Source: Methanobacteriota archaeon (GTDB taxonomy: Archaea > Thermoplasmatota > E2 > DHVEG-1). Taken from it: 64,000 nt of DNA. The translations under genes were made by a program, and so were the position numbers. The stretch is from contig CAIRCU010000035.1 in NCBI GenBank assembly GCA_903877165.1, positions 1-64,000 on the forward strand, read 5' to 3'. Each line of letters opens with the position of its first letter. Within the stretch, counting starts at the first letter, position 1. Shown here piece after piece: positions 9,649 to 17,963 of this stretch. The notes beneath the pieces are model-generated. The model was not told where the DNA came from and did no database searches. It worked only from the letters and a program-made list of their open reading frames with translations.

Positions 9649-10743
9649 ATGATAACTGCACAGGACATCCTTAACAAAGAGGTAATTACACGAGATGCAA
9701 ACGACGTCTTCTCCCAAGTCATTAATCTATTCACCAATACTGACGCCATTGTCGTCACTGACCATGAGCAATACCAGGGGATGCTGCTAAAACGAACGTG
9801 TTTAGATTCAAAAATAACTCTGCAAACAAAGCTTCATGCGTTGCTTTCTCACACCCCGAAACTCTCTCCAGATACATCGATAGAAAAAATCGCCCGTGCT
9901 ATGGCGGAAAACCATATCTTTACCCTGCCTGTCCTCAACGACGATGAGGTCATAGGTGTTGTCACCGCGGACGACGTCGTGAAAGAACTCATGGAACAAA
10001 ACCTTGGATTGCAACCAGTTAAAACGATCATGTGTCCTCAACCTCTCTCCATAAACCCAGAGGAGACCATTGGAAAGGTCCTTCACCTGTTCCAACATGA
10101 GAACGTCTCGTACCTTGCAGTCGTTGATCATGATAACGTTGTCGGCGCAATCACCATCAACACCATCATCAACAAAGTCTTACATGCGCACAGCAACGTC
10201 GAAGGACGCACCAACTTTGAATCAGAACGACGGCAGAGACTGAACCTCCCTGCGAAGACCATCATGCAAGAACAGCCGTTACTTGTGTCGCCGGAGACCA
10301 CGATCAGGGACGCCCATATCAAGATGCATAAATTCGAACAACCAGGGATTCTCATCGGAAAAGAAAACCACCTCCAAGGCATCGTCACTCACGAAGAGCT
10401 GCTTGCCCCCTACGTTGGGTTCAACAAAGAAGAAACCATCGAGATCCAATTCCACCATAACAATGATAAAGTCGAAGGATTCAACAAACAGGAAGCAGCA
10501 GATGTCCTCAGAGCGGAATTCTTGAAAAACTATGAAAAATACTTTAAAGTCGGCTACCTCCATGTCACCCTTGAGCAACACAAGGAAACCAAACAAGGAC
10601 TTCATCGAGTCGTCTGCGAAATGAAACTCTCTGGAAAACCTGGTGTCTTCTATGCGACTCATGAAGGGTACGGCCCCATGCAGGCAATACGAAATACGTT
10701 CCTAGCCATCGAACATCAAATCAACAAAACGAAGAATACCTAG
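9649..10743 (+). CDS. CBS-domain protein with C-terminal domain resembling S30AE/HPF (ribosome hibernation factor)
   Basis: Multiple CBS motifs (TIMCPQPLSINPEETIGKVLHLFQHENVSYLAVVD...); C-terminus IEIQFHHNNDKVEGFNKQEAADVLRAEFLKNYEKYFKVGYLHVTLEQHKETKQGLHRVVCEMKLS...GPMQAIRNTFLAIEHQI. Confidence 0.75.
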   Translation: MITAQDILNKEVITRDANDVFSQVINLFTNTDAIVVTDHEQYQGMLLKRTCLDSKITLQTKLHALLSHTPKLSPDTSIEKIARAMAENHIFTLPVLNDDEVIGVVTADDVVKELMEQNLGLQPVKTIMCPQPLSINPEETIGKVLHLFQHENVSYLAVVDHDNVVGAITINTIINKVLHAHSNVEGRTNFESERRQRLNLPAKTIMQEQPLLVSPETTIRDAHIKMHKFEQPGILIGKENHLQGIVTHEELLAPYVGFNKEETIEIQFHHNNDKVEGFNKQEAADVLRAEFLKNYEKYFKVGYLHVTLEQHKETKQGLHRVVCEMKLSGKPGVFYATHEGYGPMQAIRNTFLAIEHQINKTKNT

Positions 10744-10758
10744 TGATGAAAAATAAAA

Positions 10759-12036
10759 TCAGATTCGATAAAACCTATTGATAAAATAATCATAGACGAT
10801 CCTATTCACAAGACGATCGATACTGATATTCTCATCTTGAAAACCTCTCCGAAGACAATTCGAAAAAGAATAATACTCTTTCGCAACAGATTCTCTCCCA
10901 TCACGCAGCTCTTCAACGGACATGTTCTTCGGTTGAAAAACAACGTTTCTCAGGTTATATTGAGACCAGTCCCTCGTCAGTATTCTACCTTCTTTTTCTA
11001 ACTCATCGAACAGAGGCGTTCCCGGGTACGGGGTTACTATAGCAAACCCTGCTCGTTCCAAATCCATTTTGTATACTGCTTCAAGCGTTGAGTCGAAAAC
11101 ATCGTTGGTATCGGTATCAAAACCAAACATGAACAAACCCATGATGGTCATGCCATACCCCTTGATCTTTTTCACCGCGATTGCGTAGTCCTCAACCTTG
11201 TTTGTTTTTTTACCAATAAATTTCAAAGTCTCTTGATTTACCGATTCAAAACCAATGAGCCACTGCTCGCAGCCTGCTTCATGTGCTAATTTTAGCAGCT
11301 CCTCATCTTTATTTAAAACATCGATATTCCCATAGCAACTGAAGTGTACGTTCAACCCTGCCATCTCTTGAAAAAGCTGTTTTGTATAAGTACTATTGAT
11401 TGTCAATGAACTATCCGCAAAGAGAAACCTGGTTCTTTGCAGAGATTTGATCTCCTCGATGACTTTTTCGACGGGTCTTGTTCGGAACATCGCCCCTTCG
11501 ACATTCTGCACTGCACAGAATTTACATCGATACGGGCATCCTCTCGTCGCCTGCACGATACCATCGGACGTACGAAACTCCGGCAGTCTCTTTGGAGACG
11601 GTATGGCAGCAGGGTCGACTGGGTCTGATCGGTAGAAGGGCTTCAGCTCATGATGCTCATAGTCGGCAAGGAGCCGTGGCCAGCTGATCTCCGCTTCCCC
11701 AATGACTACTGCGTCCGCGTGCTGTTTCGCCTCTTCGGGGACAGCAGACGGATGATATCCTCCCAGGACTACTGTTTTTCCTCTCCTTCTGAATTCATCG
11801 GCGATCTCGTAGGCGTGATTGGCGCTGAGCGTAAGCGTCGAGATGCCCACGAGGTCTCCGTCCCAGTTCACATCGACAGTCTGCCAACGTTCGTCGACGT
11901 AGTCGACTTCATAGTGGTCAGGTGTTACCGACACAAGTTGCTCAAGCGTGAGTGTCGGATACGACGACGTGACGACGAACTTGTTGAGAAAGGTGTTCCG
12001 TGTCCTCCAGTGTGATAAAATCAACAGAATCTTCAT
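10759..12036 (-). CDS. B12-binding-domain radical SAM protein
   Basis: RGCPYRCKFCAVQNVEG (CxxxCxxC) preceded by a cobalamin-binding-like domain (GDLVGISTLTLSANHAYEIADEFRRRGKTVVLGGYHPS). Confidence 0.9.
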   Translation of the reverse strand: MKILLILSHWRTRNTFLNKFVVTSSYPTLTLEQLVSVTPDHYEVDYVDERWQTVDVNWDGDLVGISTLTLSANHAYEIADEFRRRGKTVVLGGYHPSAVPEEAKQHADAVVIGEAEISWPRLLADYEHHELKPFYRSDPVDPAAIPSPKRLPEFRTSDGIVQATRGCPYRCKFCAVQNVEGAMFRTRPVEKVIEEIKSLQRTRFLFADSSLTINSTYTKQLFQEMAGLNVHFSCYGNIDVLNKDEELLKLAHEAGCEQWLIGFESVNQETLKFIGKKTNKVEDYAIAVKKIKGYGMTIMGLFMFGFDTDTNDVFDSTLEAVYKMDLERAGFAIVTPYPGTPLFDELEKEGRILTRDWSQYNLRNVVFQPKNMSVEELRDGRESVAKEYYSFSNCLRRGFQDENISIDRLVNRIVYDYFINRFYRI

Positions 12037-12378
12037 TCGGATTCAATTCCTATCGTTCTCTTATCTCTAAACAATATAATGGTCGAGTATTAAAAATTAC
12101 TAACTATGAAGAAACAGCGGCAAAATTACGAATAAAACTCCCCATCGGGAGCATACCATCGAATCCAAAAAAAACCAATGGCATATTACTTGAGCCGATG
12201 GTTAAATGGTCATTAGCACGGCATGTTCTTGTAGGACACTATTTACAATAAACTTGATGACGATAGGCTCAAGCCCTCCTGTTTTCATCAAGAGTGCATT
12301 GCTACAAGCGTTCCCTCGATGAAAATCGCCACAGCGTTTTTATAGAGACGTCTTGTTCGAACCTCGAGTCGGACTTGC

Positions 12379-13236
12379 ATGGAACCGTGGTTTATCCTTA
12401 GTCTCTGTGGTTACACAATTAGTGCCTTTTCAGGGATCCTGGATAAGTACATGATGAACCAGCGGTACCACCCTGTGACCACGGTGATGTTCCGCACGCT
12501 GTTCAACGCCATCTTCCTGGGCACTGCTGGGGTGCTCATCTTCCACATGACGCTCACCACGTTCATCCTTCTGCTTGCAGTGTTTCCTGCCTTGTTATTG
12601 GTCATCAGCTTCGTCGTGTACATGTTCGTCCTGCAGCGAAAAAATGCAAGTGAAATCCAACCATTCTCTCAAGCACTCGATGTCCTGTTCATTTTTCTTG
12701 CATCTATTCTTCTTCTGCGCGAACCAGCAGACAGTGTGAACTATGCCGGGATCATCATCATCGTCATCGGCGTTTACCTCGTTGTTACTGAGCATATTAC
12801 CAAAGCCCCGCACGTCGATCGCAATCTCCTCATCATTGTTGCACTCGTCCCCATTGATGTCGCGTACGCCCTGCTCGTTAAAACATATCTTGGGACGGTC
12901 GAACCTATCGGGCTTGCCGTCGCTATTTACCTGATGTCGTTTCTCATACTGACCATTGTCGCCTTCCTCTTGCGACGACACATCAACCTCACAAAAACCT
13001 CTCTGAAACCGCATCTCCGTATTATTCTTGCCGCGTCCTTCTTTGCTGCGATATCAGCTGCATTTCTCTACACCGCACTCTCCCAAGGGAATGCGTCAAA
13101 AGTCTATCCTATGGCCGGCGTCAGCTCGGTGACCGTCTTTCTGCTCGCCACCCTACTTCTCAAGGAGAAATTCCACTGGCATCGATTTGCTGGAACACTC
13201 ATCGTCATTCTGGGCATCTATCTTATCACATTGTAG
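12379..13236 (+). CDS. EamA/DMT-superfamily transporter
   Basis: About 10 hydrophobic segments; internal duplication; C-terminus VSSVTVFLLATLLLKEKFHWHRFAGTLIVILGIYLI. Confidence 0.85.
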   Translation: MEPWFILSLCGYTISAFSGILDKYMMNQRYHPVTTVMFRTLFNAIFLGTAGVLIFHMTLTTFILLLAVFPALLLVISFVVYMFVLQRKNASEIQPFSQALDVLFIFLASILLLREPADSVNYAGIIIIVIGVYLVVTEHITKAPHVDRNLLIIVALVPIDVAYALLVKTYLGTVEPIGLAVAIYLMSFLILTIVAFLLRRHINLTKTSLKPHLRIILAASFFAAISAAFLYTALSQGNASKVYPMAGVSSVTVFLLATLLLKEKFHWHRFAGTLIVILGIYLITL

Positions 13237-13282
13237 AATCATCGCAGCCGGGAAAACAACCAGAAAGCTACTAAGAGAAAAT

Positions 13283-13309
13283 GGGCCAGTGGTCTAGTGG
13301 TTATGACGT
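13283..13309 (+). repeat. 27-nt fragment identical to the 5' end of tRNA-Val (acceptor strand plus D arm)
   Basis: gggccagtggtctagtggttatgacgt equals 15249-15275; similarity stops abruptly before the anticodon stem. Confidence 0.9.
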
Positions 13310-13506
13310 TAGAAGAAACACCTTTAAAAACAACGGTATTTTCAATAGACTTTTTTTCCATCTTTTTTCGCGCGGAGCGGTTTATAAATGCTAGCAAAAA
13401 AAAATCTGAAGATAAAGCAATGGTGACGTGTAATAAATAGCTCCGATTGCTTTTTATCTACACTAAAGATTATTATGGGAGAACACCTATTATAGGATGG
13501 GGGAAT

Positions 13507-15105
13507 ATGACGAAAGAACTCATCCCTAATAAGAACAAGAGTACTACCATCCTTCTTTTCCTCCTTCTTATATTTACGATGTCTCCAACGCCAACCACTG
13601 CAAACGCTCCAACAAATATGGAAATGCGCCACCTTCGTATCGCTCTGTATGCACAGGATGTCATTGTTCCTTCAGGTCTTGATATCTGGATTCGGATGCT
13701 TGATCGGTTTCAATGGACTGCCGGAAACATCACGTACCAATTCGATGTCACCTCAATTTATGACAAAGATATTTATCGAGGTCATCTGACAACCGCATCG
13801 TACGACGTCTTATTAATGCCAGGAGGCGGTGGCGGCGGATATATGACACTGACAAAATCCCATCCGAATCTTCCGAGGGTGAAAATCTGGAAACAACACA
13901 TCCTTGATTTTGTGAAAAATGGCGGCAGCTACGCTGGTGTGTGCGGAGGCACCTATTCACTCCTTGGACTCGACCGGAAACCGCAGACGCCCTTCGAACG
14001 TTTATTTGACCGAAGTGCAATCAACATCTCCTGCGTAAAACTCTCATTTCCGACATGGGCAACCCCTATTTTTTGTCAATGGGCCGGACTGAAACCAGAT
14101 GCCGTTGGAATCGGAGCGTACTTATTTTACACGGGATGGAACCAGAAAGGGGTCATCCATAGCGGGGCACCCCTTGATATCTCTGTGAACAGAAGCCATC
14201 CGATTTTCAATGGTTACCTCAATGATACTGTTCACTTCCGATGGATCGCAGGGCCCGCCTATACAGTTCCCGTCCACCCCGATCGAGACGTTTCTGTCGT
14301 TGCCCGTTATCCTACAGAGGAAATATCAGATAATTCTGATACGCAGCTGCACATATGGCGATATACAGGTGGCATCAGAGGATTTCTCCCAAATGCTTTG
14401 CAGTACTTGTTCAAGGAAAACACCGTGCTGAACGGCCTTTTGAACATGTATCTTCATGCGGGTGATTGGACAAAAACTGATACAATTATTCAAACAAATT
14501 TTTCAGATAAACCCTTTATAACCACAGAAGTCTATCCGAATGCGAACGCTGCTCGTATCTTCCTTTGCTCAGGCCATCCTGAGGCCTACGTGTGGTGGGG
14601 CGGCCACATCGTTGAAGCAAACGATACCGCTCATAATAGTCTGAATAGTTCTCTGTATACATGGACGGGCATCATCCCGGAAAATCAGACGCTGGCAGAC
14701 GAACAGACGTACAATTGGTGGATCGCTCGTCGAGCGATTGCCTGGTGCGCAAAAATCCCTACCACTGATCTCCCCCCCGTCTATGGTGCTTCTCAGGTAA
14801 TGCACATCATCCCGTACGAGCAACCACCTGTGGTCTCTCTTGCAGGGAACGCAGAGCATTCCTCCGGGGAGGTCGCATTAGATTTATACATTCGGTATTC
14901 ATCGGATAATATCTCCTGGAGGCCATGGACGTATTATGGGACTGATGCAAACGAGATGGACGGATGGCATTGGACGTTTGATGCGGGACAGGCCAACGGC
15001 ACTGGGTACTACCAGTTCTACTCTCTTCGGAGGGTTCATCAGGCCGATCAATGGGTGAATGAAACGATGCCCTCTGGGCCTGATGCCTCTGCCCATATTA
15101 TTTAA
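13507..15105 (+). CDS. Secreted protein with BPL_N/class-I glutamine amidotransferase-like domain
   Basis: Signal peptide after ATG 13507; YDVLLMPGGGGGGYMTL and FVKNGGSYAGVCGGTYSLLG match BPL_N-type motifs. Confidence 0.75.
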   Translation: MTKELIPNKNKSTTILLFLLLIFTMSPTPTTANAPTNMEMRHLRIALYAQDVIVPSGLDIWIRMLDRFQWTAGNITYQFDVTSIYDKDIYRGHLTTASYDVLLMPGGGGGGYMTLTKSHPNLPRVKIWKQHILDFVKNGGSYAGVCGGTYSLLGLDRKPQTPFERLFDRSAINISCVKLSFPTWATPIFCQWAGLKPDAVGIGAYLFYTGWNQKGVIHSGAPLDISVNRSHPIFNGYLNDTVHFRWIAGPAYTVPVHPDRDVSVVARYPTEEISDNSDTQLHIWRYTGGIRGFLPNALQYLFKENTVLNGLLNMYLHAGDWTKTDTIIQTNFSDKPFITTEVYPNANAARIFLCSGHPEAYVWWGGHIVEANDTAHNSLNSSLYTWTGIIPENQTLADEQTYNWWIARRAIAWCAKIPTTDLPPVYGASQVMHIIPYEQPPVVSLAGNAEHSSGEVALDLYIRYSSDNISWRPWTYYGTDANEMDGWHWTFDAGQANGTGYYQFYSLRRVHQADQWVNETMPSGPDASAHII

Positions 15106-15248
15106 AAAAAAATTCTCTCCCTTTTCTGCTGGTTCATGTGAAAACATTTAAGAGAGGAAGCGATGTCTTGTTACCCGCCCCAGGGAGTACTAGGGCAGCG
15201 ACTCCTTTGAATCTGAGGCGAAATCCTAAGCCAGCATTGATGATGAAA

Positions 15249-15321
15249 GGGCCAGTGGTCTAGTGGTTATGACGTCGCGCTTACAACGCGGAGGCCGCCG
15301 GTTCAATTCCGGCCTGGCCCA
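15249..15321 (+). tRNA. tRNA-Val (anticodon TAC)
   Basis: Acceptor GGGCCAG/CTGGCCC, anticodon stem TCGCG-CTTACAA-CGCGG, T arm GCCGG-TTCAATT-CCGGC, discriminator A; no encoded CCA. Confidence 0.95.
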
Positions 15322-16562
15322 TACATCTCTCTCGGGGGAGTTCCAGTCGAAACAGAGGTTTTTTGGCCGTTTGTTGGTTTCACCGTGTTTTCCTCTTCCA
15401 AGCCATCGTGGAATTTTAGGACACGGCGCACCCAATCGTATGGCGCCTGCTGGTAGTACTGTTGCGCGTACTGGATGTAGTTCATGGTCGTCTGAATTTT
15501 CTCATGCCCAAGCCAGTTCTTCACCGGGATCACGTCGAAGTTGTTGGTGAGCTCTTTCTGTTCTATCAAGCGACTGACGGCGCACCAATGACGCATGTCG
15601 TACGGCTGGAACGGCTCCCAAATCTGTTTGCCGTATTTGCTTAGACGATGGCCAAGATGCCTTACGGTCAAAGGACGCCCGTCTGATTGAAGATAGAAGG
15701 CGTCTCCAGAGAATTTGTTTGCGACCTTTGGCCTCCAGTACTCAAGCCAGTTCTTGAAGCTCTTATGGGTCTTCGAAACAAGAAGCTGTTTATCCAGAAC
15801 CAGAGTGCGTTGTGAGCGGTGTTTTTTGGTTTCTGTGATGACGATGCAGCCAGTGCCGTTGTCGTTAAGCATGATGTCGCTTGTCTTCAGCTCGCAGATT
15901 TCGCTTGGTACCCGCCAACCGACGAGGAAACTATGAAAGAAGAGATACTGGTACAGAGCCGTGGTGTAGTCGTCCTTTGAATATTCGTAGTGGAAGAACT
16001 TATAGACGACTTCCGGGAATGGCAGGATGCGTTTGTGGGACTTTGGTGCTGATGGTGGTTTATAGTTCCACAGGGGCATGCCGTATGCTTTAAGGAAGAT
16101 GCGCATGGTCTTCCATTCGTGGACGAGCGCATGTGGTCCTGCGTGTTCGACTTGTTCTCGATAGTCCATGTGTCGGATGAAGTTTTCAAGGGTTGGGTTT
16201 CTGAAGTCTACCGGGCATGGATGGCTTTCCATGTAGCGGGCGTATCTCATGTGTTTCTCGACGGTTTGCGGTTGGAGGCGCTGTCTGAGGATGGCGTGGA
16301 TGGTGACGTCGGCGAACGAGGCATTGGTTGGGTCTAGGATGATTGGGCAGCTCGATCTATCAAGGTTTGCCACATAGCTGAGATCACCCATAACTTCCTC
16401 GAAGTTGGGGGCGATGTTTTGGATGTGGCCTTGGACTTGTTGGTTTGTTATGTTCCATTGTTGGTTTGTACCTCCTATCAATTCTATTTCTGAACTGATG
16501 TTGAGCGGGTTGTGTGTGTAGGTGAGCAGGGTTAGTTGTCGAGTGTTCACTGGGTTCACCAT
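15303..16562 (-). CDS. Tyrosine recombinase/integrase
   Basis: Catalytic-type motifs FLVGWRVPSEICEL (R), DMRHWCAVSRL (HxxR), NWLGHEKIQTTMNYIQYA (H...Y). Its 3' end overlaps the tRNA-Val 3' end on the opposite strand. Confidence 0.9.
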   Translation of the reverse strand: MVNPVNTRQLTLLTYTHNPLNISSEIELIGGTNQQWNITNQQVQGHIQNIAPNFEEVMGDLSYVANLDRSSCPIILDPTNASFADVTIHAILRQRLQPQTVEKHMRYARYMESHPCPVDFRNPTLENFIRHMDYREQVEHAGPHALVHEWKTMRIFLKAYGMPLWNYKPPSAPKSHKRILPFPEVVYKFFHYEYSKDDYTTALYQYLFFHSFLVGWRVPSEICELKTSDIMLNDNGTGCIVITETKKHRSQRTLVLDKQLLVSKTHKSFKNWLEYWRPKVANKFSGDAFYLQSDGRPLTVRHLGHRLSKYGKQIWEPFQPYDMRHWCAVSRLIEQKELTNNFDVIPVKNWLGHEKIQTTMNYIQYAQQYYQQAPYDWVRRVLKFHDGLEEENTVKPTNGQKTSVSTGTPPREMYGPGRN

Positions 16563-16571
16563 ATGTTTTTA

Positions 16572-16635
16572 TGCGTAATTATACGTAATAATGAGGGTAA
16601 TATTTATATGTTTCGGTGCGTTAACATACGTAAGT
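16572..16635. promoter_or_regulatory. Three T(G/A)CGTAA motifs between divergent integrase and RHH genes
   Basis: tgcgtaatt at 16572, tacgtaata at 16582 (10-bp spacing), tacgtaagt at 16627. Confidence 0.5.
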
Positions 16636-16821
16636 ATGGCACGCCCGAAGAAGACCGAACCAAAAAGAGTACGACTCTCAGTAACCTTGCATCCAACGAT
16701 CCTCGAATGGGCACAACAACAAGTCGGATCAACCATGGATAATAAACCATTTAGATCCATCTCTGACTTGATTGACAAGGCAATCCTGACACTTAAAGAA
16801 AGAATGGAAAAAGACAAATGA
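16636..16821 (+). CDS. Ribbon-helix-helix (CopG-like) regulator
   Basis: MARPKKTEPKRVRLSVTLHPTILEWAQQQV...FRSISDLIDKAILTLKERMEKDK; start refined to ATG 16636. Confidence 0.75.
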   Translation: MARPKKTEPKRVRLSVTLHPTILEWAQQQVGSTMDNKPFRSISDLIDKAILTLKERMEKDK

Positions 16822-16918
16822 TCTTCGATGCCGTTAAGAACCTCAGAACAGTACCTGAATCGATGATGGTTTCTCCCGTCGAGGACATTTCTTAAAATCA
16901 GCAATCAAACCGATCTGA

Positions 16919-17923
16919 TTATTGTTTTATGACGGAGTAAGGAAGTGACGCTGGCCTCCAGTCAAACTGAACCCAAGGCATTATGACAATTACCGTGCCT
17001 AAAATCGGATACGGCAGTATCCGAGGCTGATTCCAGTAGTTCTGGCTCCATCGGTTCCCGCCAGTGAAACCCAGGCTTTGATCAAAACCGGCCTGACGGG
17101 TGTTGTTGATGAAATTATTTTGTTTTATTCGGTTCAACACAGATGCATAAATATGGAGGCCGTACGCGTTATTCTCGATGGTGTTGAACTGAAATGAATT
17201 CCAGCCGCGTCCTGCAATGTCGATACCGAAGACGGTGCTGTTGCTGATGCGATTCCTGATAATGGTATCACGTACGTCACCCCATACAAGTAGACCAGTT
17301 GGACAATGGTCAATGACATTATCGGCAACTACATTATAACCAGTACCATCATCCCATGGACCGAGACATATCCCGTAATGAATACCCGCATGCCCGATCG
17401 TGTTATTGATGATTTTCGTATACTTGTGGGTCCATGCTATGATGCTATTTCCCGAATAGCATAGGGTGTTGTTGGAGATGAGGAGGCCGTCAGCTTGAAA
17501 GTCCGCTATAATGATATCCCAATATCCCTCGCCTCGATTTTCTATATGGAATCCCGTGATCGTGACATTGGGAGCTTCCACGTAGATAACGTGATAAAGT
17601 CCTTGTCCGTTGATGAACGGCTTCCCGGTATCGTTTCCGTTACCTAGTTCTTGCGGTATCCCTATCAATGAAATCCCTTGGTTGGTGATGTATAATCCAT
17701 GCTCCTTGTACGTTCCGCTGAACACTTCGATGGTATCTCCGGGATTGGAATGGTTCAACGCCTCCTTGATCGTTGTATAATCTGCATCGCCAGGCTCGTC
17801 GTCAACCGTGATGATGTGTTTTGAAAAGAATGGATGGTGATCTTCTAAGAAATACCCTGTCGAAGAAGGGAGAATCAAGAGCACAATCAGCAGCACTATC
17901 AACAATGTTCCAACTTTCTTCAT
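16919..17923 (-). CDS. Secreted right-handed parallel beta-helix (NosD/PbH1-like) protein
   Basis: ITVDDEPGDADYTTIKEALNHSNPGDTIEVFSGTYKEHGLYITN plus repeated NNTI/NRISNSTVFGIDI units. Confidence 0.85.
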   Translation of the reverse strand: MKKVGTLLIVLLIVLLILPSSTGYFLEDHHPFFSKHIITVDDEPGDADYTTIKEALNHSNPGDTIEVFSGTYKEHGLYITNQGISLIGIPQELGNGNDTGKPFINGQGLYHVIYVEAPNVTITGFHIENRGEGYWDIIIADFQADGLLISNNTLCYSGNSIIAWTHKYTKIINNTIGHAGIHYGICLGPWDDGTGYNVVADNVIDHCPTGLLVWGDVRDTIIRNRISNSTVFGIDIAGRGWNSFQFNTIENNAYGLHIYASVLNRIKQNNFINNTRQAGFDQSLGFTGGNRWSQNYWNQPRILPYPILGTVIVIMPWVQFDWRPASLPYSVIKQ

Positions 17924-17963
17924 GGCACTCTCCATCAAATATATATTGCATACATTATATTTT

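Noticed and set aside
12000-12251. 83-aa + ORF overlapping the radical SAM start
   Set aside because: No recognisable family; overlaps a convincing divergent gene; could be spurious.
12253-12292. 8-bp inverted repeat cttgatga...tcatcaag
   Set aside because: Loop of about 24 nt and no U-tract or other regulatory context; likely chance.
15120-15248. Possible structured RNA (RUGAUGA-like C box near 15240) upstream of tRNA-Val
   Set aside because: No matching C'/D' arrangement or convincing fold could be drawn; probably just tRNA upstream sequence.
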